Positions 18,425 to 27,441 are shown, counted from the first letter of the stretch. The stretch: 64,000 nucleotides of DNA from Prevotellaceae bacterium UBA1710 (GCA_002317355.1 DCJC01000054.1:1-64000), one strand, 5' to 3'. The notes: generated from the sequence alone by a model not told the origin. A program made the numbers and translations.

Positions 18425-19425
18425 GTATATAGGCTCTGCAATTCATCTTTGTGATCAATTAACTGTTTCAGCACAATGCCTTCGGGATGATTCAAAAACA
18501 AGAGATACAGGGCTTTGTTTATTGGAGATAATGGAATTTCAATATTGTTATAGTCTGTAAGGAATATTTTGAACTCCTTTGTGATTTTTATTCTGCTCAA
18601 AGGGCGTGAATTATCAATGATATGAGTAAGGGCATTCTTTAGCAAAATCGTATCTACACCGCTATTAACCAACATATTCAGACGCCTTTCAATTTCTAGG
18701 AATTCATCAAGACCTCTTAGGCCAGAGAACATGTCTTCGTCATAGAAGTTTACTTTGCAATAAAATCTATCATCTGGTGTGTTGTCTGAGAAATGAAAAT
18801 ATCCAGCAGCTACGTCTAACTGTTTTTGATCAAATTTAACAGCCTTAAATATCAATTCTTCATCTTCTTTCTTTTCAAAACGGATAAGAGATGGGGCAAG
18901 ATTTCGAAGAACATCTATAGGAAACAACTCTCTACAGAAATCTGCAGTGGAGATTTCAATGCATGCATCAGGTACAACATTATCATCCATCCATGGACAG
19001 TGATATTTCAATAGTTGCTTGCTATGTTCACGCGAATAATGAGGGAGATAGATAAAGTTAAGACCTTCCTTACCGAATGTCTTTCTAATGTCATCATAAT
19101 GGGTTTGTATGTATTTATTTATCTTTGTATTATAATCTTTTTCTATATAGATTACTTGCTCTGGTGTTGGTTCAAAGGAATGTGAGTCTTTTCCCTTAAG
19201 TTCGTTTTTTTTTAGTTTTGACATCCTTTGAGCAATAGTTTTCTTCTCGAATGGCAAAGACAGAAGAATAAATGGTATTATGAAAGGTACAAATAGAACA
19301 AATGCAATTTTTTCTCCAAATCCATCTCCATCTAATGGGAAATTTTTCTGGAAACGGATAATCAACCATAGTAATATATTTACTATGATTATATAGGCAA
19401 TTATGTATATTACAACATTGTTCAT
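18382..19425 (-). CDS. two-helix membrane protein of a candidate defence operon (probably frameshifted at 3' end)
   Basis: The 347-residue product has two membrane segments near the N-terminus (IIAYIIIVNILLWLIIRF; IAFVLFVPFIIPFILLSLPF), a linker and a cytosolic domain of about 270 residues. The segment INKALYLLFLNHPEGIVLKQL recalls a C-terminal module I know from uncharacterised Bacteroides proteins. The frame appears to shift at 18421-18424. It is the last gene of a minus-strand operon, 8 bases after the TerB-like gene. Molecular function is unknown; a membrane-anchored sensor or effector is a guess from layout. Confidence 0.65.
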   Translation of the reverse strand: MNNVVIYIIAYIIIVNILLWLIIRFQKNFPLDGDGFGEKIAFVLFVPFIIPFILLSLPFEKKTIAQRMSKLKKNELKGKDSHSFEPTPEQVIYIEKDYNTKINKYIQTHYDDIRKTFGKEGLNFIYLPHYSREHSKQLLKYHCPWMDDNVVPDACIEISTADFCRELFPIDVLRNLAPSLIRFEKKEDEELIFKAVKFDQKQLDVAAGYFHFSDNTPDDRFYCKVNFYDEDMFSGLRGLDEFLEIERRLNMLVNSGVDTILLKNALTHIIDNSRPLSRIKITKEFKIFLTDYNNIEIPLSPINKALYLLFLNHPEGIVLKQLIDHKDELQSLYTKSHTTQKQNEQQQ

Positions 19426-19433
19426 CTACGATA

Positions 19434-19736
19434 TTACAAACATAATTGATTTATTATTCCTGTTTCACGAGGATCTTCAAATCCATCACATTGAGACATG
19501 CCAATAAACAAGGTTTTTGCATATTGCTTTTTGGCGTCGGAAAAATTAGAAAACTGTGTTTTCAAATAATCGAGATCAAGTTGTTCTGTGTGGTCGAACT
19601 CATCAATGCTCAACGAAAACTCATTGAATACATTATCCAGATATTTAATTTCTTCATCTTGGGTTACAAGATCGGCTTTCATTATTTGAATAAGAATCTG
19701 AAAGATTACTCTTTTCTCATTAAGTGTTAGTTCCAT
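19434..19736 (-). CDS. TerB-like protein
   Basis: This 100-residue all-helical protein (LNEKRVIFQILIQIMKADLVTQDEEIKYLDNVFNEF and AKTLFIGMSQCDGFEDPRE) fits the TerB/DjlA-like fold, with acidic metal-binding-type positions on a four-helix bundle. TerB-like domains occur in stress and anti-phage modules. One base separates it from the helicase gene upstream and eight bases from the membrane-protein gene downstream, so the three act as one unit. The family assignment is by pattern, not by search. Confidence 0.65.
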   Translation of the reverse strand: MELTLNEKRVIFQILIQIMKADLVTQDEEIKYLDNVFNEFSLSIDEFDHTEQLDLDYLKTQFSNFSDAKKQYAKTLFIGMSQCDGFEDPRETGIINQLCL

Positions 19737-19737
19737 C

Positions 19738-22317
19738 TTATTTTACATTATTTCTGAAAAAATTGTGATATATAGGGTTCCCAATATTAATAATAAACAG
19801 ATTACATTTTGCTCGTGTTAACGCCGTATATATTAATGCGGGAGTATTTTCTCTTTCATGGATGTAGAAACCTTCATAATGTTCATCGTTCTTCATTTCT
19901 GGTTGAAGAAGAAGTATTACATCTTTTGATTCCCATCCTTTAAAACTATGAATAGTTGATAGTTTCAGTGAGTCTGTAGATGTAGTAAAATGAGTTTTTG
20001 CAGCTCTTCGAACTTCACTTAAATCTTTTTGAATATATGTTGGACTTGTATTCTTTATTATAGCTTGATATTGGCTCATTGTTTCAAAACTAATCATTGT
20101 TTTTTGTTTCGTAGAGTGGGAATACGATTCCTCTATATAACGAAGAAGGTTGATGGACTGGCCGAGTATTACAACATCTTTAGGATTGAGACGAAACTTC
20201 TCCATTATCCACAATATATTACCTGTCAAAGCTGTTGCTGTTGTATTTTTATCAACATTCCAATAATGTAAATTGTAGTTTTCAAAGGATATGTCTTGTT
20301 GAACTTCAATTGGTATGGAATCTACTGAAACGAATTCTTGAGCGAATTTAGATGACAAAGACGCAATCATAGGGTTAATTATCCTCAATGAAACTCTTTC
20401 GCTTGTTTCATTCCATCTTCCGCTAAAACCACAACCAATAATTGGCGGCATTCGAGTCTCTTCTTCTAAATCACGATCGTAGATGTTCTGTTCGCCGTCC
20501 CCAAATACAGAGATACTACCATCTTTTGCAAGGAAATTATTAACAATAGATTGAAGCCATGGAGTTTTAAAATCCTGTACCTCGTCAATAATTATTGTTT
20601 GATATTTTTCTATCTCTTTTCTGTATGGATCAAAGAACTTTGAATCGTCAAAATCATCAAGAGTCAAACTCTTTTTTGAATATCTATTTGCTTTAGATTT
20701 AAAAAATTGATGGTAATTGATAATTTCAAACATTGAAGGAGAGAAATCCTCTGGCACTTGCAAAATTCTCATACGAATGTATTGCATTAATGTGATATTG
20801 TATGTTAGAATCAGCACTTTCTTACCAGTCTTTATATGTTGAGAAACAGCTCTGTTGGCAACAACGTGCGTCTTACCACTTCCAGCAATACCTTTCACAC
20901 GTAATCTGTTCTTGTCACTATTGACCAGTTCTTGTTGACGAGGAGATAATTTAGTATTTGTGTCTCCATCTCGAAATGAATGCCAATTAGATGATATTAA
21001 AGATGTTAATTCCTCATAATATTCGTATTTAAAACCTTTTGAGTAAATTTTATCAAAAATCTCTTTAAATGGTTTTGATTTCGTAAACCAGTAATTGTAA
21101 GCATAAAAGTCTTTGTCTGACCAAGTTTCTGGATTTTTCTCACGGCCTATACTATTCCTTTTTTCATTTAAGGCGCTTACTGCAATTTCGACCTCCTCAA
21201 TTGAATTATTTGGAAAATACAAAGCTGTTTTTACACAATTGTAAACAGATGGGAATGTGATAGAGTCAATCTTGAGTGATTTAAGATGTATATTGAATAG
21301 ATTTTCCTTAATTGTCTCTATTTGGTTAAATGCAGCATCAATTGTAGATAGATCTGTACATACGTTAATAAGAACTATTCCACGTGTTTTGCTTATAGCA
21401 ATAGCATCTACACTATCGCAATTAATGTTTGGTCGTATAAAAACGTCAAATGATTTTTTACATTCAAATGACACTTTGTTACAAAAATCAACGACTAAAT
21501 CACCAGTTTCTGATATTGTTGCATCATATGGGTCGGTATTTATGTTTTCATCAGCACATTCTTGGTAGTTTGTATTGATGGCATTCGTTCGTTTATGAAG
21601 GAAACATTTCGTTTCGCATCCATACGCATGATGTGTTTTACTCGTAAACTCATAAGGATACTGATTAATATTGGAAAAATAAACAGTAGGATTGAAATAT
21701 CCACAAAAATCAGAAATTCGCGTATTCGAATTTTGTACAAATTTAGGGCCTACACAGACAACATAATTTAATGGAGCAAGAGATGCAACTTTTGAGGCAA
21801 GCCATGAAAGATTGATTGTTCGAATATCCAGAATATTTGAAAAGAGATTAATACTTACCTGTGAAGAACAAGAAAGTTCTGCAAAATCTTTTATATCGCT
21901 ATTTGGAATATATTTATTTAAAACAAGAATTTCCACACCAGGTCCAGCAAACTCAGCAACCCATTTATGCGCTCTAGTCAATGCAGCAGTAGAAGGCTCA
22001 ATCAACACAATCCTATTTAAGCGTGATAACATTTTCCTGTCATAAAGCATCTCCAAAAGTGAAAGAGTAGCAAGTCCTTGCCCACAGCCCCAATCAAAAA
22101 TCTCGAAAGAATACATTTCAAGGTCTTTAAAAGGAAAATTTTGTAAAGCTGCCCTACATTTTACGATATGCATTTCTCCATATGCTGCAATATAAGCATT
22201 CAACTCATCCTCGGTTAGAAGAACTTTACGACCATGGTCTGTAACTTTCCATGGTTCAGTTTTCATCTCATAAGGGAGTTTATTATAACATTGATCTATT
22301 AGGTATGATAAATTCAT
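19738..22317 (-). CDS. SAM-methyltransferase-like / NERD-like / superfamily 1 helicase fusion
   Basis: The 859-residue protein has three parts. Residues about 40-260 look like a class I methyltransferase (FDWGCGQGLATLSLLEML; IVLIEPSTAALTRAHKWV), with no clear catalytic DPPY motif. Residues about 280-380 resemble a NERD/PD-(D/E)xK domain (VDAIAISKTRGIVLINV), but the usual E-x-K is N-V-C, suggesting loss of nuclease activity. From about 455 an SF1 helicase carries all landmark motifs: GIAGSGKTH (I), IIIDEVQDF (II), FGDGEQNIYDRD (III), TIHSFKGWESKDVILL (V) and YTALTRAK (VI). It should unwind or translocate on nucleic acid. It lies 28 bases after a DUF1848 gene and 1 base before a TerB-like gene. 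Confidence 0.8.
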   Translation of the reverse strand: MNLSYLIDQCYNKLPYEMKTEPWKVTDHGRKVLLTEDELNAYIAAYGEMHIVKCRAALQNFPFKDLEMYSFEIFDWGCGQGLATLSLLEMLYDRKMLSRLNRIVLIEPSTAALTRAHKWVAEFAGPGVEILVLNKYIPNSDIKDFAELSCSSQVSINLFSNILDIRTINLSWLASKVASLAPLNYVVCVGPKFVQNSNTRISDFCGYFNPTVYFSNINQYPYEFTSKTHHAYGCETKCFLHKRTNAINTNYQECADENINTDPYDATISETGDLVVDFCNKVSFECKKSFDVFIRPNINCDSVDAIAISKTRGIVLINVCTDLSTIDAAFNQIETIKENLFNIHLKSLKIDSITFPSVYNCVKTALYFPNNSIEEVEIAVSALNEKRNSIGREKNPETWSDKDFYAYNYWFTKSKPFKEIFDKIYSKGFKYEYYEELTSLISSNWHSFRDGDTNTKLSPRQQELVNSDKNRLRVKGIAGSGKTHVVANRAVSQHIKTGKKVLILTYNITLMQYIRMRILQVPEDFSPSMFEIINYHQFFKSKANRYSKKSLTLDDFDDSKFFDPYRKEIEKYQTIIIDEVQDFKTPWLQSIVNNFLAKDGSISVFGDGEQNIYDRDLEEETRMPPIIGCGFSGRWNETSERVSLRIINPMIASLSSKFAQEFVSVDSIPIEVQQDISFENYNLHYWNVDKNTTATALTGNILWIMEKFRLNPKDVVILGQSINLLRYIEESYSHSTKQKTMISFETMSQYQAIIKNTSPTYIQKDLSEVRRAAKTHFTTSTDSLKLSTIHSFKGWESKDVILLLQPEMKNDEHYEGFYIHERENTPALIYTALTRAKCNLFIINIGNPIYHNFFRNNVK

Positions 22318-22345
22318 GGTTCTTACTTGCTTAGTTAATAGTTCT

Positions 22346-23416
22346 TTATTTGCCTGTTATTGTTTCTGACAAAGGATTGTCTTTGTGGCATTTATGATTC
22401 ATCACAGCAGATTGCTTGCTCGTATTTGCATAGCAATATTCACACATGTGGATGCATGTGTTATATTGTCCTATGTCTTTACTTTTCATGCAACCACAAA
22501 AATCACGTTGGCCTTTGTCTTTGTTATTGCCTCTGATTGCATAATAGCCATTATCAAGGATAATTGCATCTGGAGGAAGTTGTTCGGAATCTCCAAATAA
22601 ATTTTGTTGGGGTATAGGTCGTATTTCTGCTTTAAGGAATGTCATCAATTCTTTATCATGATAAGCTCTTCTTATCATCAACTCATCATCAATGCAATGA
22701 TTAGGGTCAATACCAGAAAATCTTCCTTTTTCTCCACATGTAGCGAGTTTATAGTTCCATCCTTTTCTTTTGTTCAGTTCAACTAATCTGGATGCAAATT
22801 CTTGCATTTGGATTTCTTCCCATTCGTGATATGGGATGCCATTGGCCTCCAAATTGTTCTTGACCTTACGATACAAGGCTATATCGGCAAAACTGAATAC
22901 AAGTTTCTCGGTATATCCTTTTAGCTGGTCACCAATATTTTCAATTTTATTGAGGAGTTTATCAATGTTAATGTCGTCAGTCAGCATTAATGGATCAAAG
23001 CGCCAAATAACACTACCAAAACCTAATTCCTTCACCAATCGCTTGAAGGTGTCAATCCTTTGTGCAAGTGGTGGAACTCCATGCTCCAATTTCTCATTTT
23101 CATAGTCATTCAATGAAAATTGGATATAGCAGTTTATTCCAAGTTCCCTGAGTTCATCAAGATGCTCAAGAAGCGGAAGAGGATTCTTTGACCAAAACAC
23201 AACAAATCGAGTTTTGGCATAGCTGATATACATCTTTACCCCGTTGAAAGGATTTGTCCATGCAGAATATCCTTTCTTCAGACGATAAAAGAACCAATCG
23301 CTATAGAATGCGGGAATATCAGTACTTCTACTTGCTGAGACTATAATAGGCTCTTGACATGGGGCGATTCTTCCATCATCAAGTTTTATTGTCGGTTTCT
23401 GTTTTGTAACTGCCAT
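22346..23416 (-). CDS. DUF1848 family protein with C-terminal Fe-S-type cysteine cluster
   Basis: The 356-residue protein begins near IIVSASRSTDIPAFYSDWFF and has a TIM-barrel-like middle (VVFWSKNPLPLLEHLDEL; CYIQFSLNDYE; SVIWRFDPLML), matching DUF1848. The C-terminus has clustered cysteines CGCMKSKDIGQYNTC and CIHMCEYCYAN, suggesting an iron-sulfur cluster and a distant relation to radical-SAM or SplB-type proteins. The reaction is unknown. It is the first gene of the minus-strand operon, with a promoter element 26 bases upstream. Confidence 0.75.
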   Translation of the reverse strand: MAVTKQKPTIKLDDGRIAPCQEPIIVSASRSTDIPAFYSDWFFYRLKKGYSAWTNPFNGVKMYISYAKTRFVVFWSKNPLPLLEHLDELRELGINCYIQFSLNDYENEKLEHGVPPLAQRIDTFKRLVKELGFGSVIWRFDPLMLTDDINIDKLLNKIENIGDQLKGYTEKLVFSFADIALYRKVKNNLEANGIPYHEWEEIQMQEFASRLVELNKRKGWNYKLATCGEKGRFSGIDPNHCIDDELMIRRAYHDKELMTFLKAEIRPIPQQNLFGDSEQLPPDAIILDNGYYAIRGNNKDKGQRDFCGCMKSKDIGQYNTCIHMCEYCYANTSKQSAVMNHKCHKDNPLSETITGK

Positions 23417-23441
23417 ATTCGGAATTAGTTGATTTTAAACG

Positions 23442-23449
23442 CAAAAGTA
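23442..23449 (-). promoter_or_regulatory. -7 promoter element of the minus-strand operon
   Basis: CAAAAGTA on the plus strand is TACTTTTG on the coding strand (TAnnTTTG), 26 bases upstream of the DUF1848 start. It would drive all four genes down to 18206. Confidence 0.55.
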
Positions 23450-23629
23450 CTAAATGCTTTTTAAACAAAAGAATATTTTAACAGTAAAGTTGTAAATAAT
23501 CTCTTTTTTACCATATCTCGTACCAAATGTACACCATAATCTGCTGGTTTATGTCAAGTGTTTTTTAATTGCAAGGCTTGCCAAAAGCAGTAATAGCATT
23601 TTGTTGTGATATGTTGATTTCTAAATATG

Positions 23630-23637
23630 TACTTTTG
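23630..23637 (+). promoter_or_regulatory. -7 promoter element of the DUF3127 gene
   Basis: TACTTTTG fits TAnnTTTG. It overlaps an upstream ATG at 23627, which rules out that ATG as the start and supports 23663. Confidence 0.55.
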
Positions 23638-23662
23638 CATCAAAAATCAAAAAATAATTAGT

Positions 23663-24043
23663 ATGGAAGTTACAGGAAAAATTATTGCCGCGCTTGAACC
23701 AAGAAGTGGCGTATCTCAATCAACAGGAAAAACTTGGAAGGTAGCTCAATTTGTTTTAGTAACTCAAGAGCCTTACCCTAAACATATTGTATTTGAAGTA
23801 TTTGGAGAGGATAAGCTTCAAGAGTTCAATATACAAGTAGGAGATGAACTTACAGTCGCATTTACAATTGATGCAAGTGAATATAATGGAAGATGGTATA
23901 ATCATCTTAGAGCATGGAAGGTTGAAAGAACAAGTATTGCGACATCAATAGTGCCGACTCCTATTGAGACCGTTGATGATCTGCCTTTTGACTCTCCTTT
24001 ATCATTTGACTGCAACGACAATTCTAGCGTATTCCCATTTTAA
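23663..24043 (+). CDS. DUF3127 family protein (OB-fold-like)
   Basis: The 126-residue protein MEVTGKIIAALEPRSGVSQS followed by TGKTWKVAQFVLVTQEPYP and the C-terminal SEYNGRWYNHLRAWKVER matches DUF3127, a small beta-rich family common in Bacteroidetes and often encoded by mobile or phage-derived DNA. An ssDNA-binding-like role is often assumed but unproven. The acidic tail ending NDNSSVFPF resembles the C-terminal tip of SSB (DDDIPF type). It is 11 bases upstream of a DnaB-like ATPase gene, hinting at DNA-replication-type function. Confidence 0.75.
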   Translation: MEVTGKIIAALEPRSGVSQSTGKTWKVAQFVLVTQEPYPKHIVFEVFGEDKLQEFNIQVGDELTVAFTIDASEYNGRWYNHLRAWKVERTSIATSIVPTPIETVDDLPFDSPLSFDCNDNSSVFPF

Positions 24044-24054
24044 CCTATTTCACT

Positions 24055-24813
24055 ATGGATAAGAATATATTTACATCACGCAGTTTCATTGATAAAATTA
24101 CGAATATTCGAAATTCTGCCAAAATGCCTTCTACTTTTATTGGCGAAATTGATATAGATAATAGCGTTGGACCTATTTCGTGGGGACAACTTATTGTTGT
24201 TGGAGGACGACCAATGCAAGGCAAGGATTATGTCATAGACAAAATCATAACAAATGCAGCAAAAGAATACGGTGTGCTTATGTGTTCTTTCACGAAGAGC
24301 GAATCTTATATGGCCGACAAGCTATCTTCTATTCTAAAAAGGACAGCAGGTATTGAAAATAACATTTACGCTTTATGCACATCAGATATCACGATGCAAC
24401 AAATGAATAAAACATTAACTCATGCGGTGACAGAAAAAGGAATAAAGTATATCATCCTTGATGATATTAAATATTGTTTTTATGAATTTGATTCAACAGA
24501 ATTCTGCAGACCTATTAGAGCGTATTCTGAACTAAGAAAGTTCGCTATGGAGAATAATGTTATTGTTATATCTAAATATACGACATCATGGGAAGCGGAT
24601 GAACGCAGCGGTGCAGAGGGTAAATTTCCTCTACTATGGGATTTTCAAGGTGTTGACGAGATTGCAGATGTCATAATCGGTGTTCATAGACCTGAATATT
24701 ACAATGTAATGGTAGATGAATATGGGAACTCACTTAAGAATAAGATATTTATCAATGTCCTTAAGGCACCATTTACAAAAGATTTTTCAATAAATATGGA
24801 ATATAACTCTTAA
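24055..24813 (+). CDS. DnaB C-terminal-like RecA-fold ATPase
   Basis: The 252-residue protein aligns by eye with the C-terminal ATPase of replicative helicase DnaB: GQLIVVGGRPMQGKD (Walker A region; DnaB has ARPSMGKT), KYIILDDIKY (Walker B), NVIVISKYTTSW (DnaB LSQL-type motif), DEIADVIIGVHRPEYY and FINVLKAPFTKDFSINMEY. The N-terminal DnaG-interacting domain is missing. The Walker A Thr/Ser is Asp, so ATP hydrolysis may be altered. It is coupled to the DUF3127 gene. A helicase fragment of a mobile element or a stand-alone RecA-like regulator are both possible. Confidence 0.7.
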   Translation: MDKNIFTSRSFIDKITNIRNSAKMPSTFIGEIDIDNSVGPISWGQLIVVGGRPMQGKDYVIDKIITNAAKEYGVLMCSFTKSESYMADKLSSILKRTAGIENNIYALCTSDITMQQMNKTLTHAVTEKGIKYIILDDIKYCFYEFDSTEFCRPIRAYSELRKFAMENNVIVISKYTTSWEADERSGAEGKFPLLWDFQGVDEIADVIIGVHRPEYYNVMVDEYGNSLKNKIFINVLKAPFTKDFSINMEYNS

Positions 24814-24825
24814 AACTCTGTTTGT

Positions 24826-25569
24826 ATGAAAAAAGTTTTATCAATTGCATTGGCAATAATCTTTTGCCTTTGCGCAAAGGCACAGACTACAGATAAGGAA
24901 CTCAACAAAGAGAATGGATTCACGTATGTGGATTTAGGACTTCCAAGTGGTACATTATGGGCTGCAAGAAATGTTGGTGCATCCAGTATAACTCGTTATG
25001 GAAATTATTTTGCGTGGGGAGAGACAAAAGCAAAGGGTGACTATTCATGGGAAACCTATAAGTTTACAACAGATAAAACAGCAAAAGGAATTTCTAAATA
25101 TCAATGGGCAGATAAGAGTACTGGCAGCTATTGGTATAGGAGTGGGGTATTCGTTGGTGATAATGTCATAAGGCTGAATAGTGAGGATGATGTTGCGCAT
25201 GTAATCATGGGAGGTCGATGGCATACCCCAACCTCAGCTCAGTTTTATGAATTGATTGAGAATACCACACAGATATGGGTGAAAAACTTCAAGGATTCAA
25301 ACACGAGTGGTTGTATTTTTCAGTCCAAGATAAATAAGAAAGCCATATTCTTTCCTGCTGCAGGAAATAAGAATGGGATGGAATTTGTTGATGACGGTAG
25401 TATGGGATTCTATTGGACTTCAGATATGATTGGAAAGAAAGTGACGACAGTATCAATGGCTGAGACTTCAGAAGCGTGCTTAATATGCATTTATGATGGA
25501 GGAAACTACTTTGAATACGAGCCAAGATGTAATGGATTGTCTGTAAGGGCTGTATGTGAGTTGAAATAA
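24826..25569 (+). CDS. secreted DUF1566/FISUMP-like protein
   Basis: The 247-residue protein has a signal peptide (LCAKAQ) and the pattern TYVDLGLPSGTLWAARNVGA, GNYFAWGETKAKGDYSWETYK and GGRWHTPTSAQFYELIE, typical of the Fibrobacter/Bacteroidetes secreted-protein domain. The fold resembles a C-type-lectin/formylglycine-enzyme type module. The exact role is unknown. It begins 12 bases after the DnaB-like gene but looks functionally unrelated. Confidence 0.7.
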   Translation: MKKVLSIALAIIFCLCAKAQTTDKELNKENGFTYVDLGLPSGTLWAARNVGASSITRYGNYFAWGETKAKGDYSWETYKFTTDKTAKGISKYQWADKSTGSYWYRSGVFVGDNVIRLNSEDDVAHVIMGGRWHTPTSAQFYELIENTTQIWVKNFKDSNTSGCIFQSKINKKAIFFPAAGNKNGMEFVDDGSMGFYWTSDMIGKKVTTVSMAETSEACLICIYDGGNYFEYEPRCNGLSVRAVCELK

Positions 25570-25610
25570 AATCAATTTTGTGCAAAGGTAGGGTTAGGCA
25601 TGCTCATTTA

Positions 25611-26390
25611 TCACAGCCCGAACACTTCCTTTGCAGTTTTGGTGGTTGTTTCTGCAAGTTCCTCATTACTCACACCATAGGCGAAAGCAAGCTTCTCTAT
25701 AATATAAGGTATGAATGATGATTCGTTTCGCTCTCCTCTGTGAGGTGCTGGAGCCATATAAGGGGCATCTGTTTCAAGAACGATTCTGTTCATAGGTACA
25801 ACAGCTGCGAGATCTTCCGCGAGATGACTCTTCTTGAAGGTGGAAACTCCTCCTATACCAAGAACGAACTTATCAAACTGCAATAGTTCGGTGGCTTCTA
25901 TCTGATTTCCCGTGAAGCAATGGAATACACCTCCCGGTAGCTCCTTCTCGTATCTTCGGATAATCTTTACCATCTCATTCTGTGCTTTGCGACAATGAAT
26001 CATCAGGGGTAACTGTGTTTCGATGCTCCATTTCACTTGCTCCTCAAAAGCAATCAGCTGCTCCTTCTCAAACTCACGTGACCAGTAGTAATCAAGACCT
26101 ACCTCTCCGATAGCACATATCTTGCCCTTCCATTCCGGTAGAAGGGCATGCATCTTCTCAAGAACCTCTTTATAATCCTCTTTCACATCCTCTGGATGCA
26201 ATCCGATCATAGGACGGATGAAATCGGGATAACGCTCGCATACTGTTTTCATTGATGCGAGAGAAGCGTAGTTGATTCCGGGAAGGAGAAGTTGGATAGC
26301 ACCTGCTTCCTTTGCGCGTGCTATTACCTCATCAAGGTCGTCCTTGAATTCTTCTCCATCGATATGTGTGTGGGTGTCAATGAAATGCAT
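25611..26390 (-). CDS. tatD: TatD-family metal-dependent hydrolase
   Basis: The 259-residue TIM-barrel hydrolase carries all family motifs: DTHTHID at residues 5-11, IGLHPE, GEVGLDYYW, LPLMIHCRKA, VFHCFTGN, LGIGGVSTFK and LETDAPYMAP. TatD enzymes are cytosolic 3'-5' exonucleases or DNases acting in DNA repair and turnover. The start codon overlaps the stop of the upstream polyprenyl synthase gene by one base (TAATG), showing translational coupling. Confidence 0.93.
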   Translation of the reverse strand: MHFIDTHTHIDGEEFKDDLDEVIARAKEAGAIQLLLPGINYASLASMKTVCERYPDFIRPMIGLHPEDVKEDYKEVLEKMHALLPEWKGKICAIGEVGLDYYWSREFEKEQLIAFEEQVKWSIETQLPLMIHCRKAQNEMVKIIRRYEKELPGGVFHCFTGNQIEATELLQFDKFVLGIGGVSTFKKSHLAEDLAAVVPMNRIVLETDAPYMAPAPHRGERNESSFIPYIIEKLAFAYGVSNEELAETTTKTAKEVFGL

Positions 26391-27346
26391 TACTTCTCTC
26401 TTTTCATCATTTTTGCAGCATACTCTCTGAGGGCGGTTTTCTTATCCTCAGCAACGCTAACCTTATCAAGTGCTTCGATAGCTTGGTGGTAGTATTCCTC
26501 CATCTTTGCTTTAGCCATGAGATCGATACCGAGCTTGTTGTAGATAGCTGTTACAGCAGCAACCTTCTCCTTACGGTCGAACTCCTTCGCGGAAATCCAT
26601 CGTGTGAGTTCTGCTTTTGTCTCACCCTCAGCTTTGTTGAATGCATTGATGAGCATATATGTCTTCTTATTGCTTGTGATGTCTCCACCGATAGCTTTTC
26701 CGAATACCTTCGGATCTCCATACACATCAAGGAAATCATCCTGAAGCTGGAAAGCGAGTCCCATACGCTCTCCAAAGCGATAGAGCAGTTCCACATCTTC
26801 CTTTGGAGCATCAGCCATGATAGCACCAATCTTCATAGCACAAGCAAGAAGAACGCTGGTTTTGAGACGTATCATCTCGATGTATTCCTCCTCGCGTACA
26901 TCATCACGGGTTTCAAACTCCATGTCATACTGCTGTCCTTCACCAATCTCCAATGCTGTGGTGGTGAATACATCAAGCACTGCTGGAAGTTTATCCGCTG
27001 GACAGTTCTGCATCCTCTGATAAGCAAGAACGAGCATGGAATCTCCAGAGAGGATAGCTGTGTTAGCATCCCACTTCTTATGTACGGTAGCTTGACCACG
27101 ACGAACATCTGCATTATCCATGAGATCATCGTGCAGAAGGGTGTAGTTGTGGTATGTTTCCAAACCGATAGCTTGTGGGAGAATGGTCTCTGGATCATTC
27201 TTGTAGAGGTTGTATGACATCAGCATGAGCATCGGACGGATACGTTTTCCACCGAGGTCGAGTACATACTTTATTGGTTCGTAAAGCGAATAAGGCTTGC
27301 GATCGTATGGCAAGTTTGATAGATAATCTTGAATGAGATTGAGCAT
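26390..27346 (-). CDS. polyprenyl (isoprenyl) diphosphate synthase
   Basis: The 318-residue trans-prenyltransferase has GGKRIRPMLML, the first Asp-rich motif LLHDDLMDNADVRRG and the second LQDDFLDVYGDPKVFGK. It condenses isopentenyl diphosphate onto an allylic diphosphate to make farnesyl/geranylgeranyl or longer chains for quinones or cell-wall carriers. Chain length cannot be set by eye. It is cotranscribed with tatD. Confidence 0.93.
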   Translation of the reverse strand: MLNLIQDYLSNLPYDRKPYSLYEPIKYVLDLGGKRIRPMLMLMSYNLYKNDPETILPQAIGLETYHNYTLLHDDLMDNADVRRGQATVHKKWDANTAILSGDSMLVLAYQRMQNCPADKLPAVLDVFTTTALEIGEGQQYDMEFETRDDVREEEYIEMIRLKTSVLLACAMKIGAIMADAPKEDVELLYRFGERMGLAFQLQDDFLDVYGDPKVFGKAIGGDITSNKKTYMLINAFNKAEGETKAELTRWISAKEFDRKEKVAAVTAIYNKLGIDLMAKAKMEEYYHQAIEALDKVSVAEDKKTALREYAAKMMKREK

Positions 27347-27441
27347 ATGTTTTATAAGGTGTTGGGTGATGGGTGATGGGGGTTGGTGGGTTGTATTTAC
27401 ACAACTATCAACCCCTAATCCTTAATCACTTAATCATTAAT

